Under the pieces are notes generated by a model that had not been told where the DNA came from, did not search any database, and saw only the letters and a program-made list of their open reading frames with translations. The translations under genes and the position numbers were made by a program. Shown here piece after piece: positions 32,662-42,210 of a DNA stretch of 64,000 nucleotides. This DNA comes from Gallionella straubiae (lineage in GTDB: Bacteria > Pseudomonadota > Gammaproteobacteria > Burkholderiales > Gallionellaceae), in the NCBI RefSeq assembly GCF_051257895.1, contig NZ_CP194331.1, forward strand, positions 1,116,001 to 1,180,000, read 5' to 3'. Position 1 is the stretch's first letter. Every line of letters starts with the position of its first letter.

Positions 32662-33249
32662 ATGCAATTGATCTGGACGAGAAAATTGAGCGTCGGAAAT
32701 GCAGTCATCGACTCCGAGCACAGGAACCTGATCCGCATGGCCAGGGACGTGATACGTGAGATCAGAAATGGCGATGCCGCGTCCCTGCTGCAGGCGGTTG
32801 ATCCGCTCGAAAGCTGGCTGCGTATCCATTTCGCAAACGAAGAAAAAATCGCCCGGGCAGTCGGATTTAATTTCGACCGGCACGGCGTAGGGCAACAATA
32901 CCTGCTGAAGGAATTCCAGCGGATACGGAACGAGTTAGCCGCCAAGAACGTCCTTTGGTCCGGCGGCGCAATAAAGTATTTCTCACGCCATCTGAAAAAC
33001 TGGTTGATCGACGAGCATATCATCAGGCTGGACATGCGGATGAAGCTGGCCTTGCAACCCTTCGGCTACGGCTTCCTGCCCGGCGGCGAAGATAGCGCAG
33101 CCCGCCAGACGCAAAAGAAGGAGGCAGATAAACCGCTTCACGAATTCCACGCCAATTTACCTTCAATGCCGCCCCAAAAAGCGGTTGCGATCCGGAATGC
33201 TTTTTTGCTCACGCCACCGGCCATCCCCTTTTGCCTGCCGGAAAAATAG
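32662..33249 (+). CDS. bacteriohemerythrin-like protein with one altered iron ligand
   Basis: A 195-residue protein from the ATG at 32662, chosen for AAAGGA six bases ahead. The hemerythrin helices carry ligands His20 (DSEH), His56 and Glu60 (HFANE), His74 (DRH), His119 and Asp124 (DEHIIRLD). The usual second His of the HxxxH motif is Gln78 (HGVGQ), so the diiron site lacks one histidine. About 60 residues follow the domain, a Lys/Pro-rich tail of unknown role. Hemerythrins bind O2 in microaerophiles, and here O2 binding may be altered or replaced by sensing or NO chemistry. It lies between olsB and phoB on the same strand. Confidence 0.82.
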   Translation: MQLIWTRKLSVGNAVIDSEHRNLIRMARDVIREIRNGDAASLLQAVDPLESWLRIHFANEEKIARAVGFNFDRHGVGQQYLLKEFQRIRNELAAKNVLWSGGAIKYFSRHLKNWLIDEHIIRLDMRMKLALQPFGYGFLPGGEDSAARQTQKKEADKPLHEFHANLPSMPPQKAVAIRNAFLLTPPAIPFCLPEK

Positions 33250-33328
33250 CTTCACTTTCTGCACCTCCTGGAATTGATCGATACAAAATTTTTGTGCACG
33301 CCATTCCGGAGGTCCCGGATTCATCTTC

Positions 33329-33350
33329 CTGTCACAAATTACGCATATAT
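33329..33350 (+). promoter_or_regulatory. Pho-box-like direct repeat before phoB
   Basis: CTGTCACAAAT (10 of 11 to the PhoB half-site) followed directly by TACGCATATAT (6 of 11). The site ends 33 bp before the phoB ATG, a spacing that suits PhoB autoactivation. Confidence 0.65.
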
Positions 33351-33383
33351 TGGCCATTCCTTTGATGAGAACGGAGGTCGAAA

Positions 33384-34067
33384 ATGAGCGCAACTATTCT
33401 GGTGATCGAAGACGAGCCTGGAATCCAGGAGCTTCTGGCATTCAATCTTACCCAGGCCGGGTTCCGCGCATTGCGCGCGGTAGATGCGGAAAGCGCCTGG
33501 GAGCAAATTCGCCAAAGCCCGCCAGACTTGATTCTGCTCGACTGGATGCTGCCCAACACCAGCGGCCCGCTGCTCGCCAGGCAATTCCGCAGCGAAGCGG
33601 CAACCCGCGACACCCCCATCATCATGCTGACCGCCAAGGGAGAAGAGCACGACAAGATACTCGGGTTCGAATCGGGTGCCGACGATTACATCACCAAGCC
33701 GTTCTCGCCGCGCGAGCTCATTGCGCGAATACGCGCCATGTTGCGGCGCCATAATCTGGCGATGACGGACGAATCCATCGCCATAGGCGGACTGGAGCTT
33801 TCACCCGTATCGCATCGGGTCAGGGCGGGCGACGCCAGCATCGAACTGGGGCCGACCGAATTCCGTCTGCTGCAATTTTTCATGAACCATGCCGAAAGGG
33901 TGTTCAGCCGCTCCCAATTGCTCAACCATGTGTGGGGCACGCAAGCCTATGTCGATGAGCGCACCGTGGATGTGTATATCCGCCGGCTCAGGAAGGCGCT
34001 GGAAGTTGCCGGCAAGGACAGCCTGATCCAGACCGTGCGCGGCAGCGGCTACCGCTTTTCGGCGTAA
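33384..34067 (+). CDS. phoB: PhoB, phosphate-regulon response regulator
   Basis: A 227-residue OmpR-class regulator. The receiver shows IEDEPGIQ, phospho-acceptor Asp53 in LILLDWMLPNTSG, the switch Thr in IIMLTAKGEE and Lys in YITKPFSPRE. The winged-helix domain reads LGPTEFRLLQFFMNHAERVF and ERTVDVYIRRLRKALE, ending LIQTVRGSGYRFSA. WMLP and the EFRLL.FFM..AERV pattern are typical of PhoB rather than other OmpR relatives. The neighbourhood supports this: a Pho-box-like site in front, and a porin and pstS behind. No phoR is adjacent, so the kinase must be elsewhere. GGAGG precedes the ATG. Confidence 0.92.
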   Translation: MSATILVIEDEPGIQELLAFNLTQAGFRALRAVDAESAWEQIRQSPPDLILLDWMLPNTSGPLLARQFRSEAATRDTPIIMLTAKGEEHDKILGFESGADDYITKPFSPRELIARIRAMLRRHNLAMTDESIAIGGLELSPVSHRVRAGDASIELGPTEFRLLQFFMNHAERVFSRSQLLNHVWGTQAYVDERTVDVYIRRLRKALEVAGKDSLIQTVRGSGYRFSA

Positions 34068-34149
34068 GGCGGAATCATAATTCCCAGTCAGTTCCCCCCC
34101 CCGTTCACACCGCCATCAATTCGTAATTGAACAATCCCCAGTAACAAAA

Positions 34150-34192
34150 CATTCACCGATCTTTAACCGGTTTTTCACACCCCCCCTCTAAT
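34150..34192 (+). promoter_or_regulatory. candidate PhoB-activated promoter of porin-pstS
   Basis: Three contiguous 11-mers in phase, CATTCACCGAT, CTTTAACCGGT and TTTTCACACCC, share a TTxAC core with the PhoB half-site (5-6 of 11 matches each). TCTAAT at 34187-34192 could be the -10. The ATG of the porin is 57 bp further on. Weaker than the two sites upstream, but the phasing is striking. Confidence 0.4.
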
Positions 34193-34248
34193 CTGCCCGT
34201 GTCGCATCAAGGCGGCTTTTCTTTTCAAAACTACGGGAGATTTGAGCA

Positions 34249-35403
34249 ATGCAAAAAGCACTTACACAACAGAAGAAACTCATCGTCATCGCACTGGCCG
34301 CCGCAACCTTCTCGGCGCCCGCATTGGCCGAAACCGCCAATGTGAGCTTCTACGGCGTGGCCGACCTGTCGTACGACTTCATCAGGAACGGCACTTCCGC
34401 AGCCGGCGTCGCCGGGGCAAACAAGACCAATGTGTCGAGCAACGTCTCGCGCGTGGGCCTCAAGGGGGCCGAGGGGCTGGACGGCGGCCTGTCGGTGATC
34501 TGGCAGATCGAGCAGCAGATCAACATCGACAACACCACCGAAGCGGGAGGCACCGGCACCTTTGCCACGCGCAACAGCTTCATCGGCCTGAAGAGCGACG
34601 GCGCAGGCACCGTGCTGCTGGGCCGCCACGATACGCCCTACAAGCTCGCCACACGCAAGCTGGACCCGTTCGCCGACAGCGTCGCGGACAACCGCGCGCT
34701 GATGGGCGGCGTGACCAGCCCCACCACGGTCGATTCCGCCAACACTGCCTTCGACGGCCGCCCGACCAATACCATCCACTACACCACGCCCAAATTGAGC
34801 GGCTTCACCGGCATGATCGCCTATGCCAATTTGAGGGAGACCAACACCACGGCCGCGCAACTGAAAGAGAGCCTCACGAGCCTGGCCGCCACGTATGACG
34901 CCGCCCCATTCTATGGCTCCCTCGCCTACGAAGACCACAAGCTCGACGTGACCCGCGTCGGAGGCAAGGAATCGGCCTGGAAGGTCGGCTTGGGCTACAC
35001 GATGATGGATGCGTTCACCCTGGGCTTCGCCTACGAGAAGACCAGCGACAACCTGTGCACCGCCGTGGTGGCCGGCGGCTGCGCCGCGGTCGGTGCGGAT
35101 CGCTTCGGTCACAACGCCTACTACCTGTCCGGCAATTACAAGATGGGCATGAACGCCGTCAAGTTCGCCTATGGCCGGGCAGGCAAGCTGGCCTCGGCCG
35201 CCAACACCGGCGCCAGCCAGTTCAGCCTGGGCTACGACCACGGCCTGAGCAAGCGCACCAAGCTGTACGCGATCTACTCGCGCATCAGCAACAAGACCGG
35301 CAGCGACTACGGCTTCAGCCAGACCACCTCGGCGGCAAGCACCGTCAACGGCATCGGGGCTTCCCCGTCCGTGGTTTCGCTCGGCATCAAGCACAGCTTC
35401 TAA
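34249..35403 (+). CDS. outer-membrane porin (Gram-negative porin family)
   Basis: A 384-residue protein. A signal peptide (KKLIVIALAAATFSAPALA) is followed by a 16-strand type barrel: TANVSFYGVADLSYDF at the start, RVGLKGAEGLDGGLSVIWQI, RNSFIGLKSDGAGTVLLGRH, and a C-terminal strand ending in GIKHSF with the terminal Phe needed for BAM insertion. This is the betaproteobacterial OmpC/Omp38-like trimeric porin. A Cys pair in loop CTAVVAGGCAAV is unusual. It is 51 bp before pstS without a terminator, so it probably serves phosphate entry under the same promoter. Substrate choice is inferred. Confidence 0.92.
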   Translation: MQKALTQQKKLIVIALAAATFSAPALAETANVSFYGVADLSYDFIRNGTSAAGVAGANKTNVSSNVSRVGLKGAEGLDGGLSVIWQIEQQINIDNTTEAGGTGTFATRNSFIGLKSDGAGTVLLGRHDTPYKLATRKLDPFADSVADNRALMGGVTSPTTVDSANTAFDGRPTNTIHYTTPKLSGFTGMIAYANLRETNTTAAQLKESLTSLAATYDAAPFYGSLAYEDHKLDVTRVGGKESAWKVGLGYTMMDAFTLGFAYEKTSDNLCTAVVAGGCAAVGADRFGHNAYYLSGNYKMGMNAVKFAYGRAGKLASAANTGASQFSLGYDHGLSKRTKLYAIYSRISNKTGSDYGFSQTTSAASTVNGIGASPSVVSLGIKHSF

Positions 35404-35454
35404 ATACGGCTTACCGGTTTGAAGCATCGGATCGACAAACATTATGGAGAGCAT

Positions 35455-36507
35455 ATGAACAGCAGACTCAGGCAACTCATCACCGGCATCGCCACTGCCG
35501 CCACTCTCGCCTATGCGGGCGCGAGCCAGGCGGCCGCAACCATCACCGGCGCGGGCGCGACCTTCCCCTTTCCGATTTACTCCAAGTGGGCGGAAGCCTA
35601 CAAGGCGCAGACCGGCGTCAGCATGAACTACCAATCCATCGGCTCCGGCGGCGGCATCAAGCAGATCACCGCCAAGACCGTGGATTTCGGCGCGTCCGAC
35701 ATGCCGCTGACGCTGGAAAAGCTGGAGAAGGACGGCCTGATGCAGTTCCCGACCGTGATCGGCGGCGTGGTTCCCGTTATCAATGTGGCCGGCGTCAGCT
35801 CCGGCGCACTGAAGCTGGATGGCGAGACGCTGGCGAACATCTATCTGGGCAAGATCACCAAGTGGAACGATCCCGCCATCGCCGCGCTGAACAAGGACGT
35901 CAAGCTGCCCGATGAGAACATCACCGTCGTGCACCGTTCCGACGGCTCGGGTACCACCTTCATCTTCACCAACTACCTGTCCAAGGCCAGCCCCGAGTGG
36001 AAGTCTGCGGTAGGCGAAGGCACGGCGGTCTCCTGGAAGGCCGGCACCGGCGGCAAGGGCAATGAGGGCGTGGCGTCCTACGTGCAGCGCATCAAGGGTT
36101 CCATCGGCTACGTGGAATACGCCTACGCGCTGCAAAACAGGATGGCCTCGGTGCAGATGAAAAACCGCGACGGCCAGTTCGTCGCGCCCGGCGAGATTTC
36201 CTTCAAGGCTGCCGCCGCAAACGCAAAATGGGAAGCTGCGCCGGGCTTCTACGAAATCCTCACCGACGAGCCCGGCAAGGAAAGCTGGCCGATCAGCGGC
36301 GCGACCTTCATCCTGATGCACAAGATGCAGGAAAACCCCGATACCGCGAAGGAAGTCCTGAAATTCTTCGACTGGGCCTACGCCAACGGCGGCAAGCTGG
36401 CCGCCGAGCTGGACTATGTGCCGCTGCCGGAAAATGTGCAGAACCTGATCCGCAAGGCATGGAAAAACCAGGTCCGCGACACATCGGGCTCGTCGCTGAC
36501 GAAATAA
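35455..36507 (+). CDS. pstS: PstS, periplasmic phosphate-binding protein
   Basis: A 350-residue protein from the ATG at 35455 (GGAGA five bases upstream). The signal peptide ends at ASQAAA. Phosphate-binding residues appear in ITGAGATFPFPIYSKWAEAY, SIGSGGGIKQI, FGASDMPLT and VHRSDGSGTTFIFTNYLSKA. It delivers phosphate to the PstCAB transporter. pstC, pstA, pstB and phoU do not follow; an intrinsic terminator does. This is therefore an orphan pstS paired with a porin. The start MNSRLRQLITGIATAATLAY is a typical Sec signal. Confidence 0.96.
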   Translation: MNSRLRQLITGIATAATLAYAGASQAAATITGAGATFPFPIYSKWAEAYKAQTGVSMNYQSIGSGGGIKQITAKTVDFGASDMPLTLEKLEKDGLMQFPTVIGGVVPVINVAGVSSGALKLDGETLANIYLGKITKWNDPAIAALNKDVKLPDENITVVHRSDGSGTTFIFTNYLSKASPEWKSAVGEGTAVSWKAGTGGKGNEGVASYVQRIKGSIGYVEYAYALQNRMASVQMKNRDGQFVAPGEISFKAAAANAKWEAAPGFYEILTDEPGKESWPISGATFILMHKMQENPDTAKEVLKFFDWAYANGGKLAAELDYVPLPENVQNLIRKAWKNQVRDTSGSSLTK

Positions 36508-36582
36508 ACAAGCCGGTTAAGCAATCGAGCAAAGGCAACCTCTCCTGCTCAAGCTGCTTGAGTGTATCCATCTTCCCTGTTG

Positions 36583-36609
36583 CGGCATCCATCCGGATGC
36601 CGTTTTTTT
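36583..36609 (+). terminator. strong rho-independent terminator after pstS
   Basis: CGGCATCC, loop ATCC, GGATGCCG, then seven T residues. It lies 75 bp after the pstS stop and closes the phoB-porin-pstS region. Confidence 0.92.
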
Positions 36610-36667
36610 CATCTGAAATTTATTTGCCCGCGGGTATCATGCCGATAAATATCACGGGAAACTTGCG

Positions 36668-37933
36668 ATGATCGGCAAACTCCTGTTTTTCGCGGCCTGC
36701 CTGCTCACGCTGCTGCCCGGCGCAGGCCGGGCCGACGACGCATGGATTAAAACCGGCGCCGACGGCCAACCCGAGGTACAGCTTTACTTCTTCTGGTCGC
36801 TCACCTGCCCGCACTGCACCGAGGCGCGCCCCTACATCGAGGCGCTCCCCGAGGCGCGCCCCTGGGTGAGGCTGCACAATCTTGAACTCAGCCGCCATCC
36901 GGAAAACGTGCGCCGCTACGAGGACATGGCGCGGCAGCTCGGCGAGGACGCGGCAGCCGTCCCGGCGCTGCTGTTCTGCGGCGAGATGCATGTCGGCTGG
37001 GACAGCGACGCAACCACCGGCGCGCTAATACGCGAACGCCTCGACGACTGCCGCGCGCGCGCCCTAGACGGGAAGGTGGCGCAGGCGGCACCGGCCGAAC
37101 CCCTCCGCCTGCCGCTGGTCGGCGCAATCGATCCCGCGAGTCTCTCGCTGCCCGCGCTCACCCTCGTGCTCGCCGGGCTGGATGCCTTCAACCCCTGCGC
37201 CTTCTTCGTGCTGCTGTTCCTGCTCTCGATGATGGCGCACCAGAAAAGCCGCGGCCGCATGCTGCTCGTCGGCGGCGTCTTCGTGCTGGTGTCCGGCGTC
37301 ATGTACTTCGCCTTCATGGCGGCCTGGCTGAACGTCTTCCAGCTCTTCGGCCACCTCGCCTGGGTCACGCTGGCCGCGGGCGTACTCGCCGTCTTCGTCG
37401 GCGCGGTGAACGTGAAGGATTTTTTCCGCTTCAAGCAGGGCTTCACCTTATCCATCCCGGAATCGAAAAAGCCCGGCATCTTCCGCCGCACCCGCGCGAT
37501 CCTCGATGCCGGCAACCTGCCGGCCATGCTCGCCGCCACGATGTTCCTGGCCATCGCCGCGAACTTCTACGAGCTGCTGTGCACGGCGGGCTTCCCGATG
37601 GTCTACACGCGCCTGCTCACGCTGGCCGACCTCGCGCCCGCCGCGCGCTACGGCTATCTCGCCGCGTATAATCTGATCTACGTCCTGCCGCTGGCGCTGA
37701 TCGTCGCAGTGTTCGCCTTCAGCCTCGGCGCGAGAAAGCTCACGGAACGCGAAGGCCGCTTGCTCAAGCTGATGTCCGGCGCGATGATGCTGGAGCTCGG
37801 TGTCCTGCTGCTGATCGCGCCGGATTACCTCGGCCGGGTCGGCGTCGCCTTCGGGCTGATGGCAGCAGCGGTCGGAATCACCTGGATCGCCGCGCGGCTA
37901 ACCAGGGGCCATGACGAAGAAAACAAGAAATGA
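36668..37933 (+). CDS. DsbD/CcdA-like membrane protein with N-terminal thioredoxin-type domain
   Basis: A 421-residue protein. A signal peptide (LLFFAACLLTLLPGAGRA) leads into a periplasmic thioredoxin-like domain with the CxxC motif Cys47-Pro-His-Cys50 and the cis-Pro region AAVPALLF. From about residue 155 there are six to eight membrane helices with conserved cysteines in NPCAFFVLLF and LLCTAGFPM, the pair used by DsbD/CcdA to pass electrons across the membrane. The CPHC motif and the domain order (thioredoxin first) differ from classical DsbD. I infer periplasmic disulfide reduction or metal-thiol repair. The CDF metal exporter gene follows 15 bp later. Confidence 0.75.
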   Translation: MIGKLLFFAACLLTLLPGAGRADDAWIKTGADGQPEVQLYFFWSLTCPHCTEARPYIEALPEARPWVRLHNLELSRHPENVRRYEDMARQLGEDAAAVPALLFCGEMHVGWDSDATTGALIRERLDDCRARALDGKVAQAAPAEPLRLPLVGAIDPASLSLPALTLVLAGLDAFNPCAFFVLLFLLSMMAHQKSRGRMLLVGGVFVLVSGVMYFAFMAAWLNVFQLFGHLAWVTLAAGVLAVFVGAVNVKDFFRFKQGFTLSIPESKKPGIFRRTRAILDAGNLPAMLAATMFLAIAANFYELLCTAGFPMVYTRLLTLADLAPAARYGYLAAYNLIYVLPLALIVAVFAFSLGARKLTEREGRLLKLMSGAMMLELGVLLLIAPDYLGRVGVAFGLMAAAVGITWIAARLTRGHDEENKK

Positions 37934-37948
37934 ACAACGAGGAATTTA

Positions 37949-38848
37949 ATGAACACTCACGGCCACTCGCATAGCCATAACTACGACCGCGCCTTCGCCA
38001 CCGGCATCACGATCAACGTGGTGTTCGTGCTGGTCGAGGCGTATTACGGCTGGCTGACGGATTCGCTCGCGCTGCTCTCCGACGCGAGCCACAACCTGAG
38101 CGACGTGCTGGGCCTGCTCATGGCCTGGGGCGGCTTCTACCTCGCGCGGCTGCGTCCCAGCCAGCGGCACACCTACGGCCTGGGGCGCGCGACCATGATG
38201 GCGGCGGTGTTCAACGCGCTGGTGCTGCTGGTTGCGACGGGCGGCATCGTCCTGGAAGCCATCGAGAGGTTCGCCAATCCGGTGCCGATCCAGGGCGGCG
38301 CCGTCATGGTTGTGGCCGGCATCGGCATCGCGGTCAACGGCTTCACCGCTTGGCTGTTCATGCCGCGCGGCGAACGGCACGACCTCAACCTGCGCGGCGC
38401 GTACCTGCACATGGTGGCGGACGCCCTGGTTTCGCTCGGCGTCGTCATCGCCGCCGCGCTGTTCGTCTGGACCGGCTGGACCTGGCTGGACCCGGCGATC
38501 AGCCTGGTGATCGCGCTGGTGATCCTGTTCGGCACTTGGGACCTGCTGCACCACTCGCTGCGCCTCTCGCTGGACGGCGTGCCGGCCTCGATCGAACTGG
38601 ATGAGGTATCGGATTACCTGTCCGGCCTGCCCGGCGTGAAAGCGATCCACGACCTGCATGTCTGGGCGATGAGCACCTCGGAAACCGCCCTGACCGTGCA
38701 CCTCATCATGCCGGACGGCCAGCCCGGCGACGACTTCCTGTGCCGCATCGCGAATTATCTGCACGACGAATTCGACATCGACCACACCACCATCCAGGTC
38801 GAGACGGGCGAGCATCCCTGCGTGCTGTCGGGGCATGCCGCACATTGA
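37949..38848 (+). CDS. cation diffusion facilitator (CzcD/ZitB-type metal exporter)
   Basis: A 299-residue protein. The His-rich N-terminus (NTHGHSHSHN) is followed by six membrane helices. Helix II contains LLSDASHNLSDVLGLL and helix V HMVADALVSLGVV, which form the zinc-transport site (DxxxD and HxxxD). The cytoplasmic C-terminal domain includes GVKAIHDLHVWAMSTSETAL and a terminal His-containing HPCVLSGHAAH. It exports Zn, Co or Cd with proton exchange. GAGGAATTT precedes the ATG. It likely forms an operon with the DsbD-like gene, which suggests joint metal and thiol protection. Confidence 0.93.
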   Translation: MNTHGHSHSHNYDRAFATGITINVVFVLVEAYYGWLTDSLALLSDASHNLSDVLGLLMAWGGFYLARLRPSQRHTYGLGRATMMAAVFNALVLLVATGGIVLEAIERFANPVPIQGGAVMVVAGIGIAVNGFTAWLFMPRGERHDLNLRGAYLHMVADALVSLGVVIAAALFVWTGWTWLDPAISLVIALVILFGTWDLLHHSLRLSLDGVPASIELDEVSDYLSGLPGVKAIHDLHVWAMSTSETALTVHLIMPDGQPGDDFLCRIANYLHDEFDIDHTTIQVETGEHPCVLSGHAAH

Positions 38849-39190
38849 AGCAATCAACCTGAAGAAACCGATTAGCCACGGATAGACACGGATTAACACC
38901 GATAAAGGAAATCGACTCTGGTACCTTTACGGTATTTTTGGCCGAAGCAATCGAATTAAACTGGGCCCAATGCGCTGGAAGCCGTTGGCAGTGATTTTGA
39001 AGGGGACACTGGGATGCAGAGCTGAAACTGTGGCGCATTCCCCGCTCCGCCGTCCGCACCCTCGGGCTTGCCGGCAGAGTGGTGAAACATGCCTAATAAT
39101 GGAGATGTCGTGTATCCATCTATAGACATGAAACTCCACCTATGGCCACAAATGTCTATAGGTGGGTATTTTTGAAGGTGTATATTTCAC
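38849..39190. other. non-coding spacer with alternative hairpins before the integron cassette
   Basis: No convincing gene in these 342 bp. At 39121-39165 two overlapping stem options exist: TATAGACAT (39121) with ATGTCTATA (39152), and CCACCTAT (39136) with ATAGGTGG (39158). The second is followed by GTATTTTT and could end transcription from the CDF gene. The rest is unremarkable. Confidence 0.45.
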
Positions 39191-39191
39191 G

Positions 39192-39827
39192 TTAGCACTC
39201 AAAAGCAAATGACTGGAGCAGAATACAAAGAAGCTGAACATCCCAAACTGAACGGTGAGGTTTGGATTGACGGCAAACGGATCTATTCTGGATTGACTCC
39301 AAGAATTGGGGAGTCAGGCTTACGAATAGATAGATTGAAATATAACAAGACCGCATATTTTGTAGAGCATGAAGGCCCACATTTTGGCTTTACTCTTATA
39401 ACCACATTCTTATTGACAAGTCTGACTACCGAAGACCTTTCGAAAGGTGCTAGCTTTACATTTTCTGGCCCTTATCTTGGGGGCACAATGATGCGCGGCC
39501 ATTCCCATGGTGGTATTGGCCCCCTAGTTCGGCACATTACGCATCTCAATTTTTATATTTGCATTCGTCAAGAGCAGTTCTATTTTGAATTTTCCGGGAA
39601 GACCGGCGAGCTTTTACCTTGGTCATACAACAATCCAATCCACAGCTATCCGAGAAGCCCTCAGGAATTCAAGGTTTGGTTTTACCTAACAAAAGAATTA
39701 ATCCCTTCATTAAAAAAACATGAGGGTTTTATTAATGCAATGGCCGGGAAATTAAAGTCATGCTAACCCTACGCTCAAGTTCGCTCCCTCCGGTCGCTGG
39801 GACGCCGGCGCGCCCCTTAGCTCCACG
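39192..39827 (+). mobile_element. integron gene cassette, single, with attC
   Basis: The left edge reads G/TTAGCA (39191-39197) and the right edge is the G/TT of GTTGGGC at 39827. The first bases of the cassette (TTAGCA) are complementary to the R'' box TGCTAAC at 39761-39767, as expected if both came from one circular cassette. It carries one gene and is clearly richer in A+T than its flanks. No integrase gene or second attC is visible in the window. Confidence 0.85.
39209..39766 (+). CDS. integron-cassette-encoded protein of unknown function
   Basis: A 185-residue protein I do not recognise. It begins 17 bp inside the cassette without a clear ribosome-binding site, and its TAA stop lies within the attC R'' box, both usual for cassette genes. 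No signal peptide; one weakly hydrophobic stretch (FTLITTFLLTSL). Two aromatic- and Gly-rich parts stand out: SFTFSGPYLGGTMMRGHSHG and a following NFYICIRQEQFYFEFSG. The chain looks like a beta-rich soluble domain. Codon use is far more A/T-rich than in neighbouring genes, which shows foreign origin. Confidence 0.75.
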   Translation: MTGAEYKEAEHPKLNGEVWIDGKRIYSGLTPRIGESGLRIDRLKYNKTAYFVEHEGPHFGFTLITTFLLTSLTTEDLSKGASFTFSGPYLGGTMMRGHSHGGIGPLVRHITHLNFYICIRQEQFYFEFSGKTGELLPWSYNNPIHSYPRSPQEFKVWFYLTKELIPSLKKHEGFINAMAGKLKSC

Positions 39828-39833
39828 TTGGGC
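39761..39833. other. attC recombination site
   Basis: About 73 bp. R'' TGCTAAC (39761-39767), L'' GCTCAAG (39773-39779), L' CTTAGC (39816-39821) and R' GTTGGGC (39827-39833). L'' and L' pair except for one unpaired C, the extrahelical base that directs integrase strand choice. The imperfect palindrome between them (CCCTCCGGTCGCTGGG region) forms the variable loop. Confidence 0.85.
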
Positions 39834-39872
39834 GTCTTATAATAAAATCCCTTTGCATGCCGCACACCCTCT

Positions 39873-40701
39873 CTAACCCGCCCGCTGGCTCACCAGCGCC
39901 TCGGCGCTCAGCATGATGATCTCGATCTCCTCGATGATCTCCTCCTGGCGCAGCGCGTTGTAGCGCAGGCGTAGCTTGGCCTCGTCCTTCTCCAGGCGGC
40001 GAATTGCGCTGTCCATGTGCTCCAGCCGCTTGCGGTTCTCCGCCATCAGCGAGGCGTAGAACACCTCGTGCAGCACGGCGTAGAGGTACTGCCCGGTGAG
40101 CTGCGAGAGGAACTGCGCCGGTTCGAGGTTGAGCAGCGGCGGATGCGAATGGGCCAGTTTCGTTCTGGGCGGCTCCAGCGGCAGCAACTGGCGCAGCCTT
40201 GGCGCGCCGCTTTCTTCGTCATGGTACAGCGCGCCGATTCGCCACGCCTCTTCGGGGCGCTGCTGCTGAAGCTCGCCGAGCACCTTGGCCAGCCGCACCA
40301 GCGCGGCCTGCACCTCCTCGGCCACGCCGGAGCCTTCGACGAAGGCGGCAATGCGTTCGTCCCCTTGCAGCTTGGCCTCCAGCCTGCGCCCCACCACCAC
40401 CGGCAGGGTGTCCTCCTGCCGCATGGCGGCATCGAGCGGCGCGAGCAGCGTCTCGTTGAAGTCGCCGCACAGGCCGCGCTCGGAGCCGAACACCAGCAGC
40501 AGTTGCCGCGCGCCGCCGGGATGCGCCGCGGTTTCGGGATAGAAGCCGAGGAAGTCCTGCGCGGCCGCCTCGATGCTCGCGACCGCACGGCGCTGCGTGC
40601 CGAGGAAGGACTCCAGCCGGCGCGTCTCCAACAGCGCGAGGTTTTTCATCGCGACCATGATGCCGTCGATCTCGTCGAGCGTCGCGAGCCGCTCCCTTAC
40701 C

Positions 40702-40718
<17 letters not shown>
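39873..40718 (-). CDS. atpG: alternative (N-type) F1 ATPase gamma subunit AtpG
   Basis: A 281-residue central-stalk subunit. The N-terminal helix (EVRERLATLDEIDGIMVAMK) and the conserved LLLVFGSERGLCGDFNETLL segment are plain, and the C-terminal helix has LRYNALRQEEIIEEIEIIML. It is the last gene of the operon and overlaps atpA by 17 bp. The shorter, diverged termini are typical of the alternative F1F0 family rather than the housekeeping gamma subunit. Confidence 0.9.

Positions 40719-42199
<1,481 letters not shown>

Positions 42200-42210
<11 letters not shown>

Noticed and set aside
34231..36321. 696-codon open frame on the minus strand opposite porin and pstS
   Set aside because: Antisense shadow of two well-supported genes with strong codon bias; composition rich in G, A, H and R without any domain.
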